Origin: Coffea arabica
Taxonomy: Eukaryota; Streptophyta; Magnoliopsida; Gentianales; Rubiaceae
NCBI RefSeq assembly: GCF_036785885.1
Contig: NC_092322.1
Span: 38,151,994 to 38,215,993 of the forward strand
DNA: 64,000 bases
Direction: 5' to 3'
Below the pieces are notes generated by a model. That model did no database searches. It had not been told where the DNA came from and saw only the letters and a list, made by a program, of their open reading frames with translations. The position numbers were made by a program, and so were the translations under genes. Positions 12,626 to 31,506 of the stretch are shown piece by piece. How positions within the stretch are numbered: position 1 is the stretch's first letter; each line of letters begins with the position of its first letter.

Positions 12626-13349
12626 GGTATTATTAGTGGGGTAACAAATTTTTTGGAATGGTTGGTGTGCGTTTAATTTCCTTCTTCAGGTGTGCGTTTC
12701 CTTTTGCGAGCAAAATTCATATATATCAGACTGGCTTGTGGTTAACTGTCCAATTGTACGAAATATATTACATTAAAATTAGAACCATCAAATTAAAATT
12801 AACTCCTCTTACCAACAAAAAAAATTAAATTAACTCCGCTTGCGAAGTTTATTGCATGGAAATTAAGACTGCTTCACAAATTAAGATTAGTGGTGAGTGG
12901 GCGATGTAACCTTGCACTTTCTGCAAGCTGTTGCCCGGTTGTTTCTTCAGTTAAAATGGTTAGAGGGTCCACCTGTTTTGCAATATATATATATATAAGG
13001 ATCCCCATGTAAACACTTTTTTTTTTTTTTGCAAAAGGATAAACTTTCGTCATAAAAAAATGCAATTTAAGCAATGGATTATAGTTTTTGAACTTTTACA
13101 GTAGGCCCAACTTTTTTCTTTCGAGCATGAAAAAATGATTCAATAAATACATATTTTCTAACCCTAAGCACGAGTTTATCACCCCATTTGGTAGAATAGT
13201 TCCACCAGTTATTTTTTAGCATTTTATTCTAACCATCCTTAAACACAAGTTGATTTGGAATTCACTATTTAAAGTTTCCAACTATCTCTTGATTTTGAAT
13301 ACCACTTTTATTAAAAAAGAAAAGAAAAAGAGAAAATCACCTATTTTAG
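12626..13349. other. non-coding stretch
   Basis: AT-rich sequence with poly-T/A runs (13018-13030) and a short (AT)n run near 12985. No gene, RNA or element could be supported. Confidence 0.5.
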
Positions 13350-13357
13350 CACATGAT

Positions 13358-13807
13358 TAGAGCTGTTAATCGAGTCGAGTATTTGGCTGCCGAGCTCGAC
13401 TCGAGTTTAATTCGAGCCGAGCTCGACTCGAGCTCGTTAAGAAAACGAGTTTTAAAATGTGTTCGAACTCGGCTCGTTAAATGTACATGTGGCTCGAGCT
13501 CGAGCTCGAGCTCGACTCGTTTATCACAAACGAGTCGAGCTTCACGAGCTCGAGCTCGAGCTCGTGCAAATTAACATTAATAAAAATCTATAATTTTTAA
13601 TTTATATAATTTTGATTTCTAAAATGACAAATATACCATTCATTAACGAGCTCTAACGAGCTACTCGAGTATCAAACGAGCCTAACTAAACGAGCATGTT
13701 TTGAGCTCGAGCTCGACTCGTTAACCAAAATTAACGAGCCGAGCTCGAGCCTTAACGAGCCGAGCTCTAACGAACTTTCGAGCTACTTGATTGGCTTAAC
13801 AGCTCTA
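13358..13807. mobile_element. hAT-like MITE, rich in GAGCTC
   Basis: The terminal inverted repeats start TAGAGCTGTTAA at the left, matched by TTAACAGCTCTA at the right. They are flanked by an exact 8-bp target-site duplication CACATGAT (13350-13357 and 13808-13815), the size typical of hAT transposons. The 450-bp interior consists largely of GAGCTCGAG/CGAGCTCG repeats and encodes no transposase. An ORF of Ser/Arg codons over it is a by-product of the repeat. Confidence 0.88.
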
Positions 13808-13815
13808 CACATGAT

Positions 13816-15147
13816 TTAAGAACACAAAATAACCTATAATTTTGCAGCTTATGATATAGATTACCAAAAAAAAAATCATCAACCAAGTAAGAGAAAGAAT
13901 CATCAAATAATTAAGAATTATAAATCCAAAGAACCTAGAAAGTAGAAAAGAAAAATTTTGAGCTCAAGAAATTATTAGATATTGTATATAACTAATCCAT
14001 TATCTTAGTGAAAATTCAAAGAGCTTCTTCCATACTCCTCGTACTTACCACATAAAGTGTTGCCTCCCATACAAATTATCAAAATCTCCAAAAAAAAAAA
14101 AAGAGATAGACAGCCTAAAAAAGGGAAGAAAGAAAGAAAAATAAGAAAATATGTATATTCACCCTTGCAATTTAAAGTTGTTTAATATTGAGAGTCCATG
14201 ATCATTTTCAATAGATGATGTTCTGTCCAAAGAAACCATTGGCGCTTCCTCAATTCTTGAGCACTTTTAATCTATCAATCAAACAATCATCTGAATTGCA
14301 ACAAAAAGAATAGGATCCAATATGAAATCTTGATTAGGAGACATGTATAGCCATATGCCTTTTAGTTCTACCTAATTGTAGGCATTAATTACTTATTTAT
14401 GCTACATTAAGAATGTTAAATAATCATGCCTTTTAGTTCTGTCTAATTTTAGGCATTACTTACTAATTAATGCTATATTAAGAATGTAAGATAACCTGAT
14501 TTCAAAGTCGTGTTTATTTGTGCAATTAGGAAAAAACACATACTCACACGCATGACTACTATATCTAACAAAGAAAAAAAAACACACAAACATAACAGCA
14601 AAATAATGAGTTTCAACTACCTGACGCTATGTGTCAGGGCTAAAAAACTAGTATAATATAAGTTGCCGGAGTTGGAGCTAAAACATATGCTTGGTAGGTC
14701 CAGGTTGTGATTTCGTAAGCCATGAAATAATATGCACAGTTTTTTAATGGATATAATTTTCTTCTTCTAATTGAATGAATTGTTCTGAAACAATATTCGA
14801 CGGATAAGAAAACTGAATAGTTTACTGTTTAGGCTTTGTTTTCCAATATCATGTATGATCATAAATCTTAGCATGTGTCTCAACATTGGATTCACTTAAT
14901 CATGTTGTCACTAGTTTCATAATTGTAATTTTATGCAGTTAGACTCCCACAGCAAGGCAAATGCCCGGCAATTTTCATTCCCCAGTTGAAACATGTACAA
15001 ATGATTCGAGTTGTTTGCCAGTAGTAAACAGAATATTTTCTTCTGGACTTATTTGAAACGTAAGCTACACAAGGCATTTTTAGTCAAGAGTAACAAAAAC
15101 CAACAAGAATTGGTACTTTTGTTTTCTTAATCAATCCCATACTTCTT
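13816..15147. other. non-coding stretch with a 71-bp tandem duplication
   Basis: AT-rich and without credible ORFs. A 71-bp unit starting ATGCCTTTTAGTTCT occurs twice head to tail (14355-14425 and 14426-14496) at about 85% identity by eye. The rightmost part (from about 14900) may be 3' flank of the GST pseudogene that follows on the minus strand. Confidence 0.55.
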
Positions 15148-19798
<4,651 letters not shown>

Positions 19799-20181
19799 TT
19801 TTTCAGATGATTTGCATCAAAATAAGAGAAGTTACAGGATTGATTTGGTATGAACACTTGCATAATTTGTCAACTGTATAAATTTTAGTTCATATGTCAA
19901 TTTTATAGGTGATTAGAGCATTACTTGATGGATTAATTTTTTAATTCGTTGAAATTTGAAAGGGTTGTTATCTAGTGTAATTTAAGTAAACTAAAAAAAA
20001 AGAGACAGAATACTGGCATCTGAGTACTTAAACTATATTTCAACTACTGTGCAACATTTTGACTAGGCAATTCTCTATCTCTATGGTTAGAACTTAGAAG
20101 TTGGAACTCCGCCTTGTCCTTATATGTGCATAAACTATGGAATACAGTACGAGAAGCCAGAGAGTTAGAGCTGTACCACAC
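19799..20181. other. 5' flank of the split GST pseudogene
   Basis: Non-coding. It would hold the promoter of the minus-strand pseudogene, but no convincing TATA box or other element stands out. Confidence 0.4.
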
Positions 20182-20184
20182 TAA

Positions 20185-21671
20185 GATCGCGTTTGGTTCG
20201 CACATTGGAATCGGAATCGGAATCGGATTCGGATTCGAATTCGAAATCGGATATCCTGGGTTTGGAATGAGGTCATACATTCCAATACATTAGTTTGGTT
20301 CAAGTATCTGGAATGTGTATCATTATTATAGTTGATGTTTGGTTCGTCGACTCTTTCGAAATGGAATATAATAAATTATTATAAACCACATCATAAATGA
20401 TAGTTATTGACTCTTTGTAAATGGGATATAAGAAATTTTCACTAATTAAATATATCAGTATAAATATATTAGTAAATTTAGTCTAACTGATTAATAATTT
20501 CTATTAGTAAATATGTATAATTGATAATATTAATTATATTACATAAATTAATATACATTATATAATACATATAACTAATAATATTATTATTATAAGTTTG
20601 TAACTAATTAAATTAAATATTATATATATAATTAAATATAAATATACAAATGTTATAATATAAATATATAATTATAATTATATAATATATACAAATATTA
20701 ATTATATAAATATAATACATATTACATATTAAATAGAGTTATTATTATATATTATTATATTTAAAATAATAATTATAATTATAATTGTATAACTTATTAA
20801 TATTACATACATGTATATATTATAATTATATGCACTATAATATACATTTATAAATATACATATATATTATAAATATATTATTATATAATATTAATAAATT
20901 TATAATATATATTATATAAGTATAATTATAATATATAATATAATAATATCATTATTATAATTTTGTAACTAATTAAATTAAATATTATTTATATAATTAA
21001 TTATAATTATATGAATGTTATACTATAAATATATAATTATAATTATATAATATATAAATAATAATTGTACTAATATTTTATATAAATATAATGCATATTA
21101 ATTAGATATAGTTATTATTATATATTATTATATTTAAAATAATAAATATAATTATATAATTATATAATTTATTAATATTATATACATGTATTTATTATAA
21201 TTATATGCACATATAATATACATTTATAAATATACATATATATTATAAATATATTATTATATAATATTAAGAAATTTATAATATATATTATATAAATATA
21301 ATTATATTTAACTAAATAATTATAATATATGTTTATATAATATACTAATATTATAATAAAATATATAATTATAATAAAATTTTATAATTATAATATTATA
21401 TATATATATATGTATATATTATAATATAATATAAATATAAATATAAATATATAATATATATAAATATTACTTGTACTAAATATTATGTAATTATAAGATT
21501 TTGGAATCACGCTTGGGTTTTGGACAAAACCCACCATTTTACTAAGGAATGGAGGGATGCCAAATTTTTAGAAATCATTCCAAAATTTCAATTCCCATAC
21601 CAGTGAACCAAACGCCAATTATGGAGTTTATTCCATTCCTTCATTCCGATACCCTTTTACCAAACGCCCCC
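20185..21671. mobile_element. Tourist/PIF-Harbinger-like element with AT-rich core
   Basis: The ends read GATCGCGTTTGG on the left and CCAAACGCCCCC on the right. They are imperfect inverted repeats around the GCGTTTGGT core common in plant Tourist-like elements, with TAA on both sides (20182-20184 and 21672-21674). The subterminal parts (GGAATCGGAATCGGATTCGG and ATTCCTTCATTCCGATACCC) are also complementary in style. The centre, about 20380-21480, is almost pure A/T and contains a tandem duplication with a period near 365 bp (GTAACTAATTAAATTAAATA near 20600 and again near 20965). No transposase. Confidence 0.75.
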
Positions 21672-21674
21672 TAA

Positions 21675-22039
21675 TACTTGTTCAAGATATGGGTGATGCA
21701 TTTCAATTATCTTCCTTAAACTCTTCAAACAGCTGACAAACCGATCGAGTCCAAGAAACTATGCTTGAATCCCTCCTTCTCCCTGCTATTCCAGCCCCTT
21801 CCCCTTCCCACCAAAAAAACAAAAGAGCCTAAAATAAAATCCACAAAGTTAATTTTGAATTCTGAACATTACCTTGGACCGAGTTGTGAATTATATAGAA
21901 GATAAATGAAAGGCCACAAGAAAGCCGAATTGAAAGTTCAGTACAAGTGCATCTCGACTACAAAACCAGAACATCTTTGGTCTCCCAAATAATTTTCGTG
22001 AATAATCTACAGGAAGAAAATGGAACAGTGTGTGGTAAT
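21675..22039. other. 3' flank of the GST pseudogene at 22.0-22.9 kb
   Basis: Non-coding. A T/C-rich stretch lies at 21770-21820. Nothing else can be supported. Confidence 0.4.
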
Positions 22040-22941
<902 letters not shown>

Positions 22942-23609
22942 CTAGTTTTTTTTAAAGAAAATTGATGGTTGACCACAAAAGAAGTGTGTACAGATTCCTG
23001 TTTTTTTTTTAATAGTAGTACATTTAGTCGTCATGGATTTTATTATTTAAGTTGAACGAGTACCATGAAATGGTACCGGATCATTCCTGGAACCTTCGAG
23101 CTCCACGCCCCAAGTCAGTGAGCTATTTTTATGAGTTGGTCTAGAGATTTACAGAACATTTTTTTTGCAAATGAAGTGCACATATTGCACAAGTCAATAA
23201 CTAAGGAATAAAAGGAAGGGAGAGAGTTGAAAAAAAAAAATTATCTAAGGAGATGATATGCAATATATGGGAAAAGAAAGTAGTATCACATTAACATCAT
23301 TTGGACATTGTACGAACACTCTGCTTAACTAAAGACAGAGACAATTGTCCTATAAATTTGTGGAAGAAATTATACATATAAACAGCCTATCCATGAAATC
23401 CTAGTAGTAGTAGTAAACATCATTTACTACCAGTCCAGGATATCAGGAAGACGATGCTAAATCTCTTTTATTCTCCCAAGCCAAGCAAACAAAACTAAAG
23501 GATTCTAAGACAGATCTACGAAGCCCAAAAAAAGCAAAGCAATCCCAAATACATATTCATGCGTAGACTTTATTCGATCCTCCATGTAGGCAAAAAGTTG
23601 AAAGAGACT

Positions 23610-24623
<1,014 letters not shown>

Positions 24624-24656
24624 TTAGCAACTAGCAGGTATAAGAACCGGGGTCTT

Positions 24657-24668
24657 GCATTTTATAGT
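24657..24668 (-). promoter_or_regulatory. probable TATA box of the intact GST gene
   Basis: On the minus strand the sequence reads CTATAAAATGCAAG, about 135 bases upstream of the start codon. It is the only good TATA match in the near upstream region. It is conserved in the second copy at about 56254-56265. Confidence 0.55.
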
Positions 24669-26456
24669 GAATGAGAGGCTGGTGATGGCAGCATGAAGGA
24701 ATAATGGTTGGTAAGTGGTAGATTGTACCAGGACACTTGGGTCCTCTGCCCTTCAGCAATTTAGGCCACAAGTCAAAATGCAGGTTTTTTTTTTTTCAAG
24801 CAGTAGGGATAGGATTCAAAGGTAAGGGAAGGAAGATTAGAACCAGAATTTTTAAATCTTGAGAAAATGAAGGGTCTCTTTTTCATGTGTTATTAATTAG
24901 ATCTTTTTTGACTCTTTAATTTTTTTTTTAAGATTCTTGAAAGCCACTTTAGGAATTTACAACCTATACTAGCACGTTTTTGGTTTGATATATGCTCAAA
25001 TTTTTAGCATGTAACTTAATTTATTTATAATATTTTGAATACAAAATTAACTTTCCTTTTCCAGTTACTCGCTAGAAATTGATAGAAAGTCCACGAGATG
25101 AATAATATGTGCCTAATTGCTGTTTACTCACAATTTTGTGGCCTCCCACCAATTGCTACTTTTAAATCCAGTAAGTACTTATCGCATTCGTGTGATCTAA
25201 TGGTTATTCAGCTTTCCTCGATTTCTAGAATTCGATTGCTCCTGTACCCCTTTTCCCCCATAGTCGATGTATGACCAAAGAAAAAGAAAAGTTGCAACAT
25301 TGTCTCTACGACAAAATATTAAAACCTTTTTGGCTTGTTATTTTTAAATTTCTCTAAATTTGAATAAATATTTCGAGATAAATACAATGCCATTTGACTG
25401 CCGTCCCCAACCAAATCAAAGGTGGTAGAGGATTCTAGAACTCAACAAATAAATATTATTTATTTGTGCTAGAATATTCGTTGTCTAGAACTTGTTCTAG
25501 GATGCTTGTCTTGCTTTCTTGTTCCTAATCACACAAAATTACGCGACAATTTTTGTAGTCACAATTCCGCCATTATCTTCTCCATTAACGAATCAGAAGA
25601 TTCTGGTAATTTTAAGTAAAATTATTCCCATTACCAGTTATTTCAAACCAAATCAGCGGCCTGGTGGAAATTAAACTGCTAAATATTAAAACACAAACTA
25701 AGAAATTAAGGAACAAAAACTTGCGTCCACGGAAAAGGTTATGGTCTCTTTTTCTTGATTGTCTGCTTAGTAGCTGCTGCGGCTGGTCCCTAATTATTAG
25801 GTTCCCAAGTTTTTAGCTAAGTGCTTACGCAGAGTCTTAAGGAATTTGACGCCACTCCTTAAGTAATCACATTCAAGCTTTTGTCTTTCCCTCTCTCTCG
25901 CTCCTTTTTCTGTTCCTGGTTTGCACATTATTTAAGTTGAATAAGAAAAAATATGAACATAGACAATTCAACTAATATGAACATAGACAATTCAACTAAA
26001 CCACGAAAACAAGAAAAGAGTACCCCACCACATCTTATGTCTAAATTGGTCCGGACAATGGGTACTAGAATTAATTTTTTTATATACCGCCAGTATATAA
26101 TTGTTTTTACATCAACAAATTTACATCATATCACATTATATAAATTTAAATTTAAATTTACACTGTTAGCACGTAAAAAATTAATTCTATATATGCTCAA
26201 AAGCCATCATTTACCTCTAGCTCTATCCCTTCTATAGGGACAAAAGTAACTCGATTGTAAAGGTCAAAATTATGTTAATGTATCAAAAGGTTGAGTTATG
26301 TATATATTTTAAAAATTATAAGGGGATTATATGGTAAAACACTAAACTATAAGAGAGATGTATGGTAAAACATAAATCGTATAGGATTAAAATGTCATGC
26401 ATATTATGTATATATATTTTAGTCATTTCAACCACTTTAGTTTCTAAATAAGGGTA
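24669..26456. other. GST upstream region and AT-rich spacer before the Athila LTR
   Basis: No gene supported. A 23-bp direct repeat (ATGAACATAGACAATTCAAC...) occurs twice at about 25952-25998 but only once in the second copy (57541-57563). The part at 26280-26450 contains phrases such as ATTATATGGTAAAACACTAAA, also met in other AT-rich dispersed repeats of the window (42.2-43.9 kb). The 94-codon ORF here differs in length between the two copies and is not a gene. Confidence 0.5.
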
Positions 26457-27861
26457 TGATAGGTCACAATTTTGTTATCTATTTTATAATTAATTTCCTC
26501 CTATTACCTTATTGAATGTGCATTAATTAGCAGATTTTATTCATTTTTGGCATTTGTGCTTATTGCAGAGAGTTGGAACAAAATATCATAAAAAAGTGCA
26601 AATTTGTCAAGTTGTACACCTTCGGGTTAGTCAAATTAATTTTGACGATAGCCAGCATGAAGAGTTGGAGTAGTAAAAGGAAACAAGAGTCCAAACGGAG
26701 ATGGTATTCCTTATCCAGTGATCAACTGCGCTAGACGAGGAGCAATTTTGGGGGACTCTCCTTTTTCTTCTTTTGGTAGTTTTCAAAAGAGGAGGGAGGT
26801 TAACAGAGACTAGGAGTCTTCCCTTTTATTCCCCTTAGTAGCCGGATAGGAAGGAAAATTATGTAGGAAGAGGCGGTCCGACAGCTTTGATTTTTCTTTC
26901 TTTTGTTTTCGTACTTTGTCGGCTAGTTCTTCTGGGGGGTTGACTATTCATTGTTTTTGGGGGACTATTCCATCATTTTTTTCATTATATTCAATTGGAG
27001 GAAAAATGCCTTCACCATTTACTTCGGCAATTTTGCATAGGATCCCCTCGACAGAGATGAACTAAACTTTTATTTCTAGTCAAGGAACAACGGAGGATTT
27101 GGTTCAGGTTAAATTGTGAGATCTAACTGATTTTACTTTTTCCTATTATTTTCTAGTATTCGTATATTTCCTATTTTATTTTTTTATTGTTATTGTATTA
27201 TTCAAGTATTATGGGTCCAGATGTTAGATTAATTCAATAACCTAAAACCAATTAGAGTAATTAAATCTGTAATTGTTTAATTATTCTAAATTAGTGGTAA
27301 CTGATATAATCGGGATTATATTAGGAAAATATACGGGCTAATTTGTAAACAACCCTCGTAGCGTGTTGTTTATGTAGAACAGGATTTTTCTAAATCTTAA
27401 AGCAATTGTGAAATTGAATTTTACAGTCGTACCTAGGGTTATTTTGCAATTAGGACAATAACTAACGGTCTTACCTTAACTATCGATAATTAAGGAGAAA
27501 TTGATTGTCATCACTTGTTTGACAATTATAACTTTTTTATCAGTTTATATATGAATTATTCTTGCATCGATGATCAATTAGGAGAACCATTTCCGAAATT
27601 GCTTCTTGACTAGAGTTTGTCAAAAACTATTTGAGTTTTTGCAATTTGCCATCTAATTTTTATTTAATTGCAATATTCGATTAGCATAACTTATTGTTAA
27701 TTTCTATAAAAAAAAAAAAAAACCCCCCCATTGTTTGTTTGAACTTCAAAAGAGGCAAATATCCCCAATCCCTATGAATTCAACCCTACTTATCACTATC
27801 TATAGAAATTATATTTTGTTTGAGCAGACATTTATTATTGCACAGGCTCGACAACCTGTCA
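26457..27861 (+). repeat. 5' LTR of Athila element A
   Basis: Begins TGATAGGTCACAATTTTG and ends ...CAACCTGTCA, six bases before the PBS; about 1405 bp. A matching LTR start occurs at 42036 and the whole LTR recurs at 58022-59411. No ORF of interest. An A-run followed by C7 (27707-27728) lies in it. Confidence 0.88.
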
Positions 27862-27866
27862 ATTTT

Positions 27867-27884
27867 TGGCGCCGTTGCCGGGAC
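27867..27884 (+). promoter_or_regulatory. primer-binding site (tRNA-Asp)
   Basis: TGGCGCCGTTGCCGGGAC matches the complement of the tRNA-Asp 3' end, apart from one missing G near its end. It sits five bases after the LTR. Confidence 0.88.
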
Positions 27885-27976
27885 TGGTGTTAGTTAAATT
27901 TGTTTTTTTTTAAGTTCATTTTCGTTTTAATTTTCTGGTACTTTTCTAGTTTATGCTTTGTTCTTCTCGTACAGGT

Positions 27977-29417
27977 GAATTAATTTTCGATCCTGAAATA
28001 AAGAAAACTGCACGCCGAACATGAAAAGAGACCAGACAGCTCAGAGAAGAGCAATCTAGTGCTGCATCTCAAAGACTTGATCCAGAAGTTGAAGCAACAA
28101 ATTCGTTTGGTGATACTTCGAGTGACTCGGATCAAGAAGAAGTCACTATGGCTAATGCACGAACACTAAGGGTGTTGGCTGCTCCTAATTTAAATCAGCA
28201 GCCCTTATGCATTACTTTTCCGAATTTAAATGATAACACTCAGTTTGAGTTAAAATCTGGTCTAATCCATCTTTTGTCATCTTTTCATGATTTATCAAGT
28301 AAGAAGCCTCATAAGCACTTGCAAGAGTTCGATGTTGTTTGCAACATTATGAAACCTTCGAAAATCACGGAAGAACAAATAAAAATGAGGACATTCCCTT
28401 TCTCTCTTAAGGATTCAGCAAAAGACTAGTTGTACTACTATCTCCAGGTAGTATCACCACTTGGGAGCAGCTGAAGAAAAAATTCCTGGAAAAGTATTTT
28501 CCTGTATCTCGAACTGCAAGTCTGAGGAAGGAAATATGCGGTATCAAGCAACATTCAGGAGAGTCGCTCTATGATTACTGAGAGAGATTTAAGAAGTTAT
28601 GTATCAGATTCCCTCAACATCAAATAAGTGTGCAGTTGCTCATTCAGTACTTTTACGATGGGCTACTTTTCAAAGACAAGAATATTATTGATGCTGCAAG
28701 TGGAGGGGCGTTGGCGAACAAGACTCCTCGAGAAGCGTAGTTGTTAATTGAAGGAATGGCCGAGAACTCATAATAGTTCGGTATAAGGAAGGATATCTCG
28801 ATACGCAAAGTGAATGAGATAAAAACATCCTCTATCCAACAGCAGTTATCCGACTTAACATCTTTTGTTATACAATTGGCTATAGAAAATACACCACAAG
28901 CCAAGGTGTATGGAATTTGCACTGCCATGGGTCGTTCTATAGAGATGTGATTCAAGAAAAGAGTGTGAAGAAAGTAAACATAGCTGGTCATATGCCCGCA
29001 CCAAGAAAGCCATATGATTCGTACCCTAACATGTACAATCCGGGTTGGAGAGATCACCATAACCTCAATTATGGGGGAAATAGACAATCAAATTTTGCAC
29101 CGAATAGACAGCAAGGATATCAACAGTAATACCAACCTCGACAGCCACCACTTCCTCCAAATTCAGGCCCGTCTTTGAAAGAAATGTTGAAACAATTAAT
29201 TGCTAGTCAACAAAAGATGAAATCTGACCTATAAAATATAAGGAATCAAATGGGTCAGATGTAAGCGATACAGAGTCAGAGTAGTCAGATGGCAATATCA
29301 ATCAACCGTCTGGAGTCCCAAGTTCATGAAAAATTGTTGTTTCAACCTGAATTGAACCTAAAGAACGTAAGTGCAATGACCTTAAGGAGTGGAAAGGAAA
29401 TTTAGGGATTCGAACTC
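27977..29417 (+). pseudogene. gag: Athila gag, multiply interrupted
   Basis: Capsid/nucleocapsid polyprotein of the element. The open part 28148-28429 carries the family hallmarks TLRVLAAPNLNQQPLCI, FELKSGLIHLLSSFHDLS and PHKHLQEFDVVCNIM. After TAG 28427-28429 (Trp position) a frameshift follows, then WEQLKKKFLEKYFPVSRTAS, LRKEICGIKQHSGESLYDY, TGA 28579 (Trp position), TAG 28738, and TAA-TAG at 28771-28776 where relatives have Gln-Gln. Further on, NMYNPGWRDHHNLNYGGN and MTLRSGKEI mark the gag C-terminus. The zinc-knuckle region is unreadable. All these stops recur in the copy at 59.5-60.9 kb. Confidence 0.88.
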
Positions 29418-31500
29418 GTGATTCCAAAGGACAAGGATGAAGAAAAGATCGAGAAAGGACTTGAGGCAGAGGACATAAATGGCATAAATCCAGTGATACT
29501 CCTTAACCCAATCATTGAACTTAAAGCTAATCCGCTTCCCTTTCCTAGTAGGTTGGAGAAACCAAAGAATCAAGACAAGGAGAAAGAGATCTTGGACGTA
29601 TTCCGCAAAGTAGAGATCAACATTCCTCTGCTAGATGCAACCAAACAAGTGTCGAAGTATACAAAGTTTTTGAAGGATTTTTGCGTCAACCGAAGAAAAT
29701 TGAGAGGAGACGAAAGAGTTATTTTGGGGAAGAACGTGTCAGCGGTTCTACAGAAGAAACTTCCACCGAAGTGCGGAGATCCAAGTATGTTCATTATCCC
29801 CTGTAAAATAGGTAATACTTTGATTAGAAATGTCATGTTGGACCTAGGAACATCAGTAATGTCTAAATCTATCTATACTTCTTTGAACTTAGATCCGTTA
29901 AAAGAAACTAGGATAATAATCCAATTAACTGATCGAACGAATGCTTATCCTGATAGGTTGGTCGATGATGTGTTGGTTAAAATTTCTAACTGATTTTTAT
30001 GTACTTAACATAAATAATGATCATTCCCCCGACCCTTTACCTTTGCTATTAGATAGACTCTTTTGTTCACAATCCAAACTAAAATTGATGTTAATAAGGG
30101 TACCTTGTCCATGAAATTTGATGAAAAAATTATTCATTTCAATATCTTTGAGACCATGAAATACCCCTCGAACTCTAATTTTAACTCTGTTTTTTCTATG
30201 AGTGCTATTGACTCAGCGGTGCAGGAAGTGCTTGAAATTATTGGCAGGGATGAGTTAGAAGTTGTTTTAACCAAGTACCTCGAGTTAAACACAACTCATG
30301 AGGAAGAATTGAGTAAAGATCTGAAAAATACAATTGGAGCATTGCAATCGTTGCCAGTCAAGACGACGAGGTATGAGCTCGCACTTATTTTCGTGCCCAA
30401 ATCTCACCAAAGGGTATTACCGTCTGTGGTGCAGGTACCTGTGTTTGAATTAAAATCTCTGCCAAAGCACTTGAAATACGCTTACTTGGGCAAGAAGGAA
30501 ATGCTTCCATTGATTATCTCGACGCGACTGTTGGAAATCCAAGAAGAAAAATTAATCCAAATTCTTAGAGATCACAAGCAAGCAATAGCATGGACTATCA
30601 CCGACATTAAGGGCATCAGCCTCTCTGTATGTATGCACCGAATAAGGTTCGAAGAAGATGCCAAATCTATACGGCAAGTTCAAAAGATGCTCAATCCCCT
30701 TATGATGGAAGTGATGAAGAACGAAATACTAAAGCTGCTGGATGTGGGGATCATATATGCAATATCAGATAGCCCATGGATGAGCTCGGTACAGGTAGTT
30801 CCAAAGAAAGCAGGAGTGACAGTGGAGGCCAACCAGAAGGGTGAACTCATGCCAATACACAAACCCACTGGATAGCGGCAGTGTATCGACAACCAGAAAT
30901 TAAACGTTATCATGAAAAAAGACCATTTTTGACTTCCTTTTATTGACCAAATGATTGAACGATTAGTTTGTTGAGTTTACTATAGTTTTTTAAATGGGTT
31001 TTTAGGGTATTTTCAAATTGCAATCGCACTGGAAGATCAAGAGAAAACCACCTTCACGTGCCCATTTGAAACTTTCGTATACAGGCAAATGCCTTTCGGA
31101 TTGTGCAATGTTCCTGCAACATTTCAGAGATGTATGGTGAGCATTTTTTCAGAATATGTTAAGAAAATTATTGAGATTTTCATGAACGACTTTAGTATAT
31201 ATGGTGATAGTTTTGATAATTGTCTAGATAACCTGAAATTGATCTTCTTGAAATGTATATAAACTAATCTCGTGTTTAATTGAAAAAATGTCATTTTATA
31301 GTTGAGTATGGGATAGTTCAAGGTCACGTAGTGTCTTCTAAGGGTATTGAAATTGATTAAATTAAAATAGACATTATATCTACCTTACCTTACCCCGCGA
31401 GTGTGCGGGAAGTGCATTTTTTTCTTGGACATATAGGTTTCTACCAAAGGTTCATAAGGATTTCTCAAAGACTGGAGCTCCTCTGTTCAAACTCTTACAA
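29418..31500 (+). pseudogene. pol: Athila pol part 1: protease and reverse transcriptase
   Basis: The protease region is at 29418-29993: INIPLLDATKQVSKYTKFLK, then CGDPSMFIIPCKIGN and the active-site-like box LDLGTS. After a stop and frameshift, 30063-30875 continues (KIDVNKGTLSMKFDEKI) into the reverse transcriptase N-terminus (CMHRIRFEEDAKSIRQVQ, DSPWMSSVQVVPKKAG). Stops follow at 30873 (before the RQCIDNQKLN motif) and near 30930. The remaining palm (CPFETFVYRQMPFGLCNVPA) is readable. At 31179-31193 the family's FMDDF catalytic box reads FMNDF. Dead enzyme. Confidence 0.87.
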
Positions 31501-31506
31501 AAAGAT

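Noticed and set aside
13353-13574. Ser/Arg-rich ORF of 73 codons
   Set aside because: It is the GAGCTC repeat of the hAT-like MITE read as codons.
25953-26237. 94-codon ORF upstream of the Athila LTR, also present as 110 codons at 57471-57803
   Set aside because: Its N-terminus differs between the duplicates through a 23-bp repeat and indels; the sequence is AT-rich with no domain.
28653-29087. 144-codon minus-strand ORF conserved at 60204-60638
   Set aside because: It is the antisense of Athila gag; its conservation follows from the duplication.
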